The position numbers were made by a program, and so were the translations under genes. 64,000 bases of DNA from Lewinellaceae bacterium (lineage in GTDB: Bacteria; Bacteroidota; Bacteroidia; Chitinophagales; Saprospiraceae): NCBI GenBank assembly GCA_016710765.1, contig JADJUJ010000008.1:124001-188000 (forward strand). The letters are read 5' to 3'. Below, piece after piece: positions 19,934-28,184 of the stretch. A model generated the notes under the pieces. That model was not told the DNA's origin and searched no databases. It saw only the letters and a program-made list of their open reading frames with translations. Each line of letters starts with the position of its first letter. The first letter of the stretch is position 1.

Positions 19934-20872
19934 GCCGAGCGAAGCGAGGCAGCCCAGCCCCCAGAGCTCTGTCATGTCGACCGCAGGGAGACATCCAAAG
20001 GAGGAGTGGACGCTGGTTCCTCGCTTTGGTAAGGCGTTGTCTCCCTTCGGTCGGGTGAATGAGATGTCTCCCTTCGGCATGGCGTTGTCTCCCTGCGGTC
20101 GGGTGATGAGATGTCTCCCTTCGGCATGGCGTTGTCTCCCTGCGGTCGGGTGATGAGATGATGAGATGTCTCCCTGCGGTCGACATGACAGGGCTGTGGG
20201 TGAGGGGCTGCCTCGCTTCGCTCGGCTTTGTCGTCGACCGCAGGGAGACATCCAAATGGGGAGTGGACTTTGGTTCCTCCCGGCGGCTGGCGTTGTCTCC
20301 CTGCGGTCGGGTGATGAGATGATGAGATGTCTCCTTTCGGTCGACATGACAGGGCTGTGGGTGAGGGGCTGCCTCGCTTCGCTCGGCTTTGTCATGTCGA
20401 CCGCAGGGAGACATCCAAATGGGGAGTGGACTTTGGTTCCTCGCTTTGGTAAGGCGTTGTCTCCCTTCGGTCGGGTGGATGAGATGTCTCCCTGCGGTCG
20501 ACATGACAGGGCTGTGGGTGAGGGGCTGCCTCGCTTCGCTCGGCTTTGTCATGTCGACCGCAGGGAGACATCCAAATGGGGAGTGGGTTTTGGTTCCTCC
20601 CGTCGGCATGGCGTTGTCTCCCTGCGGTCGGGTGATGAGATGATGAGATGTCTCCCTGCGGTCGACATGACAGGGCTCTTGTGGAGGGGCTGCCTCGCTT
20701 CGCTCGGCTTTGTCATGTCGACCGCAGGGAGACATCTAAAGGAGGAGTGGACGCTGGTTCCTCGCTTTGGTAAGGCGTTGTCTCCCTTCGGTCGGGTGGA
20801 TGAGATGATGAGATGTCTCCCTGCGGTCGACATGACAGGGCTGTGGAAAAGGGCTGCCTCGCTCCGCTCGGC
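19934..20872. repeat. left array of ~160-bp repeats with inverted ends
   Basis: The array begins with a 21-base sequence (GCCGAGCGAAGCGAGG...) and ends with its reverse complement (one mismatch). Inside, a 25-base motif containing GTCATGTCGACCGCAGGG starts at 19971, about 20230, 20391, 20548 and 20712, giving a period of 157-164 bases for the last four. Each period also holds the motif in reverse complement (CCCTGCGGTCGACATGAC) and a partial copy ending GGTCGGGTGATGAGAT. Reading frames stay open on both strands through the array but encode only repeat-derived low-complexity peptide, so no gene is called. The 160 bases between the GH3 gene and the array show nothing recognisable. Confidence 0.9.
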
Positions 20873-20926
20873 GAGATCGACATGGTCAAAATAGCAGATG
20901 GGGCTTTTAAAAAGTCGAAAATTTGG

Positions 20927-20934
20927 TATTTTTG
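20927..20934 (+). promoter_or_regulatory. -7 element of the GIY-YIG gene
   Basis: TATTTTTG matches the Bacteroidota TAnnTTTG element exactly and lies 21 bases before the ATG, just outside the repeat array. A TTTT at 20905-20908 is the only -33 candidate and the spacing (18) is short. Confidence 0.45.
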
Positions 20935-20955
20935 ATCTACTCCAAACCACACCCA

Positions 20956-21264
20956 ATGAAAACTCACCTTTATTATGTTTACATCCTGACCAATGTCGGC
21001 AGAACGGTTTTATATATCGGGGTTACAAATAACCTGAAAAGAAGACTATTAGAGCATGTCTCCGGAAAAAATGCTGGGAATGGAGCCTTTACTTCTCGAT
21101 ACAATTGCCATCATTTGGTGTACTACGAATTGTTTGAAGACATTCAGGATGCTATTAACCGCGAAACAACGCTGAAAAAATGGTCGAGAGCCAAAAAGGA
21201 ACACCTTATTGGCCAAAGAAACCCCAACTGGACCTTTTTGAATGATACGATTCAATCGGACTAG
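20956..21264 (+). CDS. small GIY-YIG nuclease
   Basis: A 102-residue single-domain protein of the GIY-YIG superfamily, UvrC-N/URI type (YhbQ-like). The core motif is YYVYILTN...VLYIGVTNNLKRRLLEH, with the catalytic-type Arg in LKRRL and the metal-ligand Glu in INRETTLKKW. It lacks a separate DNA-binding domain. An in-frame extension to 20923 exists, but ATG 20956 starts right at the domain. The stop codon lies five bases before the right repeat array and the start 84 bases after the left array. The gene itself is not repeated and its code is intact. Free-standing members have no settled role; a link to the repeats is inferred from position. Confidence 0.85.
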   Translation: MKTHLYYVYILTNVGRTVLYIGVTNNLKRRLLEHVSGKNAGNGAFTSRYNCHHLVYYELFEDIQDAINRETTLKKWSRAKKEHLIGQRNPNWTFLNDTIQSD

Positions 21265-21269
21265 CAGCG

Positions 21270-21832
21270 GCCGAGCGAAGCGAGGCAGCCTCTCCCCCCG
21301 CCCCTGTCATGTCGACCGCAGGGAGACATCCAAAGGAGGAGTGGACGCTGGCTCCTCCTGTCGGCATGGCGTTGTCTCGGGTGATGAGATGAGAGGTCTC
21401 CGGGGGGACAGGGCTCTGTGGAGGCTGCCTGCTTCGCCGGCTTTGTCGTCGACCGCAGGAGACATCCAATGAGAGTGGGTTTTGGTTCCTCCCGCCCTTC
21501 GGCATGGCGTTGTCTCCCTTCGGTCGGGCGATGAGATGATGAGATGTCTCCTCCGGATGGCGTTGTCTCCCTTCGGTCTGTTGATGAGATGTCTCCTGCG
21601 GCAACAGGGCTGTGGGTGAGGGGGCCTCGCTTCGCTCGGCTTTGTCATGTCGACCGCAGGGAGACATCCAAAGGAGGAGTGGACGCTGGCTCCTCCTGTC
21701 GGCATGGCGTTGTCTCGGGTGATGAGATGATGAGATGTCTCCCTTCGGTCGACATGACAGGGCTCTTGTGGAGGGGCTGCCTCGCTTCGCTCGGCTTTGT
21801 CATGTCGACCGCAGGGAGACATCCAAATGGAA
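21270..21832. repeat. right array of the same repeats
   Basis: It opens with the same 21-base sequence as the left array (21270-21290), and its reverse complement occurs at 21775-21795, followed by one last 25-base motif to about 21823. The motif starts at 21306, 21445, 21644 and 21799. Several copies have lost single bases in runs (CAGGAGAC for CAGGGAGAC, CAATGAGAG for CAAATGGGGAG), which points to collapsed homopolymers in the consensus. The array ends about 30 bases past the 3' end of the convergent-facing caspase gene. Confidence 0.85.
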
Positions 21833-21860
21833 AGTGTAAAAGGGTAAAAGTACCATAGGG

Positions 21861-23759
21861 TTATTTGGTCCTGGCAAGGCGAACACCCATGCCGTTGCCG
21901 CGATAGCCGGGCGCGACGCTGCCGCGATCCGCAACCCGGCAGACCTGCGGGTCGTTGCCCCACGACCCGCCGCGACCCACACGGCCGGAGCCTGATGAAG
22001 GGCCGATAGGATTGGTTTGGCTGTCAGCGGAATAACTGCCGTACCAGTCGGAGCACAATTCATAAACATTGCCGCTCATGTCATACAGGCCCAGTTCATT
22101 TGGTGATTTGCCTTTGACGGGGTGAGTCGTTTTATAAGATTTTTCATAACCATACCAGGCCACATCATCCAGGTTATCACTGCCGGCATACAAGTACCCT
22201 TTGCTTTGTTTGCCACCGCGCGCCGCATATTCCCATTCCGCCTCGGTTGGTAGCCGATAGCGGGCGCCACCGCTTTGGGCGTTTAGTTTGGTCAGGAATT
22301 GTTGTATGTCCTCATTACTGACGCGCTCAACGGGACACTCATCGCAGCCGGTGTGATACAATTCCGTCGGATCGCTCCCCATTACCGCCCGCCACTGCGC
22401 CTGCGTCACTTCCGTCTGGCCAATATAGTAATCACGCAACGTTACATTGTGTGCCGGCTTTTCATCGTCGGTACAAACCTGTTGTTCACTGGTACAGCCC
22501 ATCTTGAACGTGCCGCCTTTTACCAGCACCATGGTGCCAGCCAGGGGGTCAGTGTAGGTGGCCGCCTCTGCTGCCGGGCAGCCGTTGCGGGCAGGATCTC
22601 CTTTTTCATCTGGGCAGTCATCCCGATGATCCGGCACCCCGTCGTCGTCGCTGTCCGGGCAACCTTGCCAGTCCAGTTTGCCATACTTGTCGGGGCACTG
22701 GTCCAGGTCGTCGGGTACGTCATCCTTGTCGCGGTCGGCTGGTGCCGGGCAGCCGTTGTATTGCGCCGTGCCGGCCTGGAAGGGACAGGCATCGTCTTTG
22801 TCCGGTATGCCGTCGAAATCGCCATCCGGGCAGCCACGGACCGAGCCAGGGGTGTCCGGGCACTCGTCGGAGGCATCCGGGGTGCCATCGCCATCGCGGT
22901 CGGGGGAGGTAGGAACACCCGGGGTATCAGGTTGGGTACGGTATTTTTCCTGGAAATAGAAATTCGCGGTCAAAGAGGAGTTTTTGAACGGCACCTGCAC
23001 TTGGCCGTATCGGGCAATAATCTGTTGGGTACTGGCCGCCACGCGGGTAAAAAGTTCGTCGATGCTCAGGTCAGGGGTACTCAGGTGTTGGAGAATGGCT
23101 TTGGTATACACACCGTTACCTAGTTCGCCACCATCGAATGAGCGCTGGCCAGGCGCAGCGGCAAAACCAATAAAGGTGCCTTGTGGAGCCGACATACTAG
23201 CCAGACCCTCATCGAGCCCGCCCCTGCTGGTCCAGTTGCGTGGAAATGGGTTGTCCCGACAAGCATCGAGCAGCAGTATTTTGGTGGGTACCTGGTATAT
23301 TTCCATGTATTCGATGATACGCTGGGCTGCCAGGGCCTGGTATTTCACATCCACCTTTTGGCTGAGTTTGGCATCAATCGGGATGAGGTAGTTGTCGCCA
23401 TCCACCTGTATGCCGTGGCCGGAATAGAAGTACAGCACCACCTGGTATTTCGACTGCGAGAGCCGGTCGCTCATGTCGGTGAGCGTTTTATCCATCGTAT
23501 TCAGTCCGGCATCTTTATACTTCAGCACCTCGAATCCGCAGGCCTGCAAGGCATGCGCCATGCTGTCGGCATCGTTGAGGGTATTGGGCAGGGTAGACTG
23601 GTTTTGGTAAAGGGAATTACCCACCACCATGGCCAGCCGTTTGTCGGAAGTAGCCGCAGCCTCGCCGGTGATTCCCTTATCGATTTGGGCCTGCAAGCTC
23701 AATGTTAAAACCAACAGGAAATAAAGGAGTAGTCCGGGCTTTTTCATGGTGGAATTCAT
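21861..23759 (-). CDS. secreted caspase-TSP3-FGE protein with a variable-region-like C-terminus
   Basis: A 632-residue exported protein. Residues 1-25 are a signal peptide. Residues 40-270 form a C14 caspase-like peptidase with His115 (YSGHG) and Cys167 (LLLDACRDN). Residues 286-395 are thrombospondin type 3 calcium-binding repeats (DRDGDGTPDASDECPD and three more). Residues 404-632 form a formylglycine-generating-enzyme-like (SUMF1, C-type-lectin fold) domain with MVLVKGGTFKMG, YYIGQTEVTQAQW, YRLPTEAEWEYAARGG and LYDMSGNVYELCSDW. Residues 592-628 (RGGSWGNDPQVCRVADR...) match the segment diversified in retroelement target proteins, and nearly all codons at the variable positions end in C or T. 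No reverse transcriptase is in the window. The natural cue and substrate are unknown. Confidence 0.85.
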   Translation of the reverse strand: MNSTMKKPGLLLYFLLVLTLSLQAQIDKGITGEAAATSDKRLAMVVGNSLYQNQSTLPNTLNDADSMAHALQACGFEVLKYKDAGLNTMDKTLTDMSDRLSQSKYQVVLYFYSGHGIQVDGDNYLIPIDAKLSQKVDVKYQALAAQRIIEYMEIYQVPTKILLLDACRDNPFPRNWTSRGGLDEGLASMSAPQGTFIGFAAAPGQRSFDGGELGNGVYTKAILQHLSTPDLSIDELFTRVAASTQQIIARYGQVQVPFKNSSLTANFYFQEKYRTQPDTPGVPTSPDRDGDGTPDASDECPDTPGSVRGCPDGDFDGIPDKDDACPFQAGTAQYNGCPAPADRDKDDVPDDLDQCPDKYGKLDWQGCPDSDDDGVPDHRDDCPDEKGDPARNGCPAAEAATYTDPLAGTMVLVKGGTFKMGCTSEQQVCTDDEKPAHNVTLRDYYIGQTEVTQAQWRAVMGSDPTELYHTGCDECPVERVSNEDIQQFLTKLNAQSGGARYRLPTEAEWEYAARGGKQSKGYLYAGSDNLDDVAWYGYEKSYKTTHPVKGKSPNELGLYDMSGNVYELCSDWYGSYSADSQTNPIGPSSGSGRVGRGGSWGNDPQVCRVADRGSVAPGYRGNGMGVRLARTK

Positions 23760-23791
23760 CTTCTGGTTTCAGGAACAAGCTCCAAGATAAA

Positions 23792-23837
23792 GATTTCCGA
23801 TTTCTGATCTCCGAATTAAATTCAGAAATCGGAAATC
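23792..23837. repeat. 16-bp perfect inverted repeat
   Basis: GATTTCCGATTTCTGA (23792-23807) and its exact reverse complement (23822-23837) are separated by 14 bases. Related TTCCGATTT words recur in the 42.2-42.9 kb repeat. It lies 33 bases before the caspase gene start, so it could affect that promoter. The rest of 23838-24123 shows no gene. Confidence 0.65.
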
Positions 23838-24123
23838 ATGCTATCGAAAATCGGAAACCCTTAATTTCGGTACACGTAGAACACCAGCGGCAAGATAGTT
23901 TTGTCGCTACCCAAGACATTGAAGTCCAATCATGGGGTGGTCAGAAATTTTAAATACGGGTAGGCCCTCCTGGATATATCGGGCTCCAGCCTTGGCTTTT
24001 TCTTTGGGATCCGGATAAAAGAAACCATGAGGGCAATGTTAAGGTATTGCAAAGCTTATCTCCACGATGGGGGTAATACCCTAAAAAGTTTACGAAAGTT
24101 AGCTGCTGCACTGCGAAGGATTA

Positions 24124-24286
24124 AGAGCATGTTGGGGATTTTCCTGCTGGGCCAAAAACGGTTCTTTTCTTGTCATTTTTCACCTTTTTTCAGTCATGTA
24201 ATATCAACTATACTCCTTCAAAAACGTAAAAACTGGCAAAAGAAGCCCTCGTTTTTGCCTCCAGCAGAAAATCCCCAACATGCTCT
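24124..24286. mobile_element. MITE-like element with ~26-bp inverted ends
   Basis: The ends 24124-24150 (AGAGCATGTTGGGGATTTTC...) and 24261-24286 are inverted copies that differ by one inserted base. The match continues weakly inward (CCAAAAACG against its complement). The 163-base element has no coding capacity and lies in the gene-free stretch between the caspase and ktr genes. The outer bases TTA and TAA may be a target duplication. No transposase with matching ends is in the window. Confidence 0.6.
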
Positions 24287-24394
24287 AAAGCCAGCCCTGC
24301 TGATAACCTGGCCATGGAATACTTTGATTATGTACATTGGGTTGAGGCAGAATTAATGACGGTGGCTTAACGCAGGGTGTTTGGCATATCCATC

Positions 24395-25081
24395 TTATTT
24401 CCCATTACAAAAATCCACAAGGTCGGCAAAGCGGGCGAACAGTACCAGTATATCGCCCTCCAGAATAATGGTATCCGGAGTAACTACGCCAATGGAGCGC
24501 CGTTCAATCAGCGATTTTCCCAGAAAATTAGAGATTTCTGTGTTGCGCAATATGGTAATGAGGCTCAAACTCCGCGACCCGAAATCCAGGTTATCCACAG
24601 ATCTGCCCACGAATTCTTCCGGGGCATCAAGTTCCACAATTTCGTGTTCCTCATCAATTGGGAAAGCCAGCAAACTGCCTTTGAGGGAGAAGCGCTCGGC
24701 CAATTGGTTGGCGTACTCCTCTTCAGGGTTGATGATTTCATACACGTTCATCGTTTCCAGGATGGCCTTGTGGGTGTACGAAATGCCGCGGGCTATGATT
24801 TTGTTGTGGGGATAATGGCGTTTCACCAATGCGGTGGTAATCAGGGAAGCCCCGACATCCTCTCCAATGCTGATGATGACAAAATCACTTTCTTCTATGG
24901 GCAGTTTTTCTATATTTTGTTCTTCTGTGGTGTCGGCCCCAACAACAAAAGTAAGTTTCTCCTTGTGCATTTCTACGTGATCCTGCCGGTTGTCGACGCC
25001 AATCACCTCATGCCCTTCATCGATGAGCCGTAAGCCCAGGCTGGAGCCAAAGTTTCCAAGTCCAATAATTACAAATTTCAT
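24395..25081 (-). CDS. ktrA: KtrA/TrkA potassium channel regulatory protein
   Basis: A 228-residue cytoplasmic RCK protein that gates a Ktr-type potassium transporter. The N-terminal Rossmann domain has KFVIIGLGNFGSSLGLRLIDEGHEVIGVD and SDFVIISIGED; the C-terminal RCK_C domain spans about residues 140-228 (FVGRSVDNLDF, GDILVLFA). It reads as one open frame with the upstream ktrB only because of a one-base error near 25137. The ATG at 25081 is the normal start of KtrA proteins and lies 14 bases after the restored ktrB stop, so the two form an operon. Confidence 0.85.
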   Translation of the reverse strand: MKFVIIGLGNFGSSLGLRLIDEGHEVIGVDNRQDHVEMHKEKLTFVVGADTTEEQNIEKLPIEESDFVIISIGEDVGASLITTALVKRHYPHNKIIARGISYTHKAILETMNVYEIINPEEEYANQLAERFSLKGSLLAFPIDEEHEIVELDAPEEFVGRSVDNLDFGSRSLSLITILRNTEISNFLGKSLIERRSIGVVTPDTIILEGDILVLFARFADLVDFCNGK

Positions 25082-25095
25082 AACACAGAAGGGCT

Positions 25096-26833
25096 TTAAT
25101 TCACAAAGATATTGCTTTCCGGAAACTGCAGGAATCGGGTTTAGGGGCTTACTGATACTGGCAAAGATTGCTATAAGAAAGGTCAGAAAGTTGACGCGGC
25201 CCAGGAACATCAGGATAATGATCACCGTTTTGTTGGCCGTACACAATTGGCTGGTAATGCCCATGCTAAGCCCTACAGTTCCATAAGCCGAAAAACACTC
25301 AAAAGCAGCTTTCATCACATCCAGTTCCGGTTGAAAACTCACGAGTAAACAAGTTGCGGTACCGATTGCGATCAGTGAAAGGGAAATGATGGTGGTAATG
25401 CGTGAAATAACGTTTCCTGAAATGGTTCGCCATTTGTACACCAATCGGCCTTTCCCACGCACCTGGTTAAACAAATTCAGGGTTGCAATGGCAAATGTGG
25501 TGGTTTTGATGCCACCGGCAGTGGAGCCTGGGGAACCGCCAATCCACATCAGTAAAAGGTAAATGAGCAGGGTAGGGACTGCCATGGCGCCAATATCTAC
25601 GGTATTGAAACCAGCAGTACGAGGGGTTACGGAACCAAAAAATGCGGAGACAATTTTACCCCACCAATTGTGGTCTTTCAGGGTGTTGTCGTACTCCAGA
25701 AAATAAAATGCAACCCAGCCCGCAAGCAGCAGGAAAATGGTGGTGCGGATCACCAGTGTGGTGTTCAAATCCCACTTTACAATCATTTTTTTGGGCTTGC
25801 CCATGTACGGACTGATTTCAAACAAAGCCCTGCGGATTTTGAACCGAATGACCGAAAAAATATTGAAAAACACATTGTAGCCTATACCGCCTGTAATGAT
25901 CAGAAAAGCGATTACCAATTGGAGGTTGTAATTGTATCGTACACTGTCGTCGTACAGCGAACTGGAAAAGGTGGAAAACCCGGCATTGCAAAAGGCCGAA
26001 ACCGAATGAAAGACAGCGAAAAACCAGTCGGTTCCGGGTGTAGTATAATACACCGCCAATGCGCCGATCAATTCTACACCGAATACAAACAGGATGATTT
26101 TAACCAGACTCCTGAAGGTGTGGCGCAGGTTGTCGGCACTGATCAGGTCGGTGAGGAAAATGAGGTCGCGGAACGATTTTTCACCCTTGAACAGAATGCC
26201 AAACATGTTGGTGAAGGTAAGAATACCGATACCGCCCGCCTGGATTAACAACAAGATTAAACCTTGCCCAACACCAGTGAAATCTTTGCCAGTATCCAAT
26301 ACCGCCAAGCCGGTCACGCAAACAGCGCTGGTGGAGGTGAACAATGCATCAATAAAACTAACGCCACGGTAACTTGCATGGGGCAGCATCAGGGCAAATG
26401 CACCCAACAGGATAATGCCGGCAAACGTACTGACAAAAGCAAGCGCCGGGTGTAGATGCTGGTAAAATTTTAAGAAAGTATGCTCTGAAATGTCGATGAG
26501 GATAACCAAACCGGCTAAAAGGTGAAAAGCAAATTCTGGCAAGGGTTCCAGGGCCCAGAAACCCAGTATGCTGTGGCCCATCAACAAGAGGGTAATGAAC
26601 ACCAAAAAAACAGAAAGCACTTTGGTTGTAGCGGGGTGAAAGGCCCTTGCACGCTGAATACTTTTGCTCAGTAAAACAGGGCTGTAGAAGATGAACAAAC
26701 CAAAAAACATGGTGTCTTGAACCCCGGGGACATCGCCGATGCGCAGCCCCAACACGATGAGTACCAAAATCTGGAAGTACCAGGAATTGGTCAGTGTCTT
26801 CAACAACCTTAAATGAATACCAATGCGTTTCAT
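25096..26833 (-). CDS. ktrB: KtrB/TrkH potassium transporter subunit
   Basis: An approximately 578-residue inner-membrane potassium transporter with many hydrophobic segments and the four pore-loop regions of the Trk/Ktr/HKT family (TSTSAVCVTGLAV, SAFCNAGFSTF, GSVTPRTAGFNT, SAYGTVGLSMG), with the filter glycines in place. As given, the frame runs on into ktrA through GKQYLCELKPFCVM. Adding one C to the CCC run at about 25137 instead gives a KtrB-like ending (QFPESNIFVN) and a stop at 25096-25098, so I read this as two genes and an indel rather than a natural fusion. A four-segment hydrophobic N-terminal extension of about 140 residues precedes the first pore unit, longer than in minimal KtrB proteins. 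Confidence 0.85.
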
Positions 26834-26905
26834 GTTACCAGCCTCAAAGGAAACCCTTTTCCGGGGAATTGTAAAAAAATAGAAGGGTAGCGCAATTGGA
26901 CCGGT

Positions 26906-28145
26906 TTATTTTTTGCGTTTCTTCTTCACACGCGCCTCGTTGGCTTCAATTTCCTTCAACAGCGCTTTCATGTCAACGGTAATGTCTTTGGAGGTTTCCT
27001 TGGTTTCGATATATTCGTTTTTTCCAATCTCCAATACCGCAACTTTTTTGCCAATATAAGGTTTCAATTTCCTCCAGCATGGGTTTCTCTTCCGGACTTG
27101 CAAAGGCGATGGCCCTGCCTTTTTGCATGCCACGGCCGGTGCGGCCAACACGGTGAACGTAATTTTCAGCCTGGTCGGGCAGGTCGTAGTTTATCACCTC
27201 ATCTACGTTGGGTATGTCTATCCCACGGGCACTGACATCGGTGGCGATGAGCATTTTTACTTCGCCTTTGCGAAACTGATCCATGACGGAAAGCCGGTCA
27301 CTTTGTTCTTTGCCACCATGCATGGTGATGCTGGCTATACCAACACGTTCCATCGCCTTGTGTACGCGTTCAGCGCGCACTTTGGTGCGTACAAATACCA
27401 GCATTTTGCTGTCGGGGTTTTCCAACACCACCCGCTCCAAAAAGAAACGCTTGTCGTCCATGGCGATGTGTGCCACAGCGTGCTGTACATTCTTGGAGAC
27501 GGGGTCTTTAGGTGAAATCTGGATGCGAATGGCATTGCTGACCAGGGAATAGGCCAGTTTTTTGATTTCCTCATCAATGGTTGCCGAAAAGAACAGTGTT
27601 TGCCGTTTTTTGGGCAAAAACCGGATCAAGTCGCGAATATCCTTGATAAAACCCAGGTCGAGCATGTGGTCCGCTTCGTCCAGCACCAAAATTTCGATGC
27701 TCCGTAGGCTAAGGTGGCGTTGACTTACCAAATCGAACATCCGGCCGGGCGTGGTGATTAGGATATCAACCCCGGCTTGCAACTTGGCAATTTGAGGGTC
27801 CTGGTCAACGCCGCCGGTCAGGCTGTAGATAGACAGCCCCAATCCTTTTCCAAGTGTCTCGAAGGCTTCCCGGATTTGAATGGCCAATTCCCGCGTGGGT
27901 TCCATGACCAGACAGCGGATGCCTTCAGCGTTTTTTTTGCTTTTGGCATCCGACAACATTTGCAGGATGGGGATGGCGAAGGCAGCCGTTTTACCGGTGC
28001 CGGTTTGGGCTATAGCCAGCACATCCTCTCCTTTCAGGATCGGCGGTATGGCCTTGAACTGAATGTCAGTCGGGCGCCTGAAGTTCAGTCCCTGCAGGTT
28101 CGCTTTTATTTTTGGCCTTAGCCCATTGAAGTCTTCAAATCTCAT
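26906..28145 (-). CDS. DEAD-box RNA helicase, frameshifted near its end
   Basis: An RhlE-type helicase of about 413 residues in reconstruction. Motifs in order: Q motif (FRRPTDIQFKAIP), AQTGTGKT, PTRELA, TTPGR, DEAD, SAT, VFVRTK, ARGIDIP and HRVGRTGR. The frame breaks at about 27,058, where AA fits better as one A; the restored tail continues EIETYIGKKVAVLEIGKNEY and ends in a basic KKKRKK sequence typical of RhlE-like proteins. The frame as given would instead end at 26973 with unrelated residues. It would unwind structured RNA in ribosome assembly or mRNA decay; the exact role cannot be read here. Confidence 0.85.
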
Positions 28146-28184
28146 CGCAAGGGCAAAGATAGGGAAAGCGCAGGCAGTGCCCCC

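Noticed and set aside
19911..20894. Long open frames on both strands (274 and 242 codons) in the left repeat array
   Set aside because: They consist only of translated repeat units (such as SPCGRHD and STAGRH words), are open on both strands at once, and lack any domain or start signal.
19934..21832. CRISPR array
   Set aside because: Repeat units are about 160 bases with internal inverted motifs, there are no uniform spacers, and no cas gene is present.
21300..24394. Reverse transcriptase or template repeat of a diversity-generating retroelement
   Set aside because: No RT motifs and no second copy of the variable region were seen on either strand near the caspase gene.
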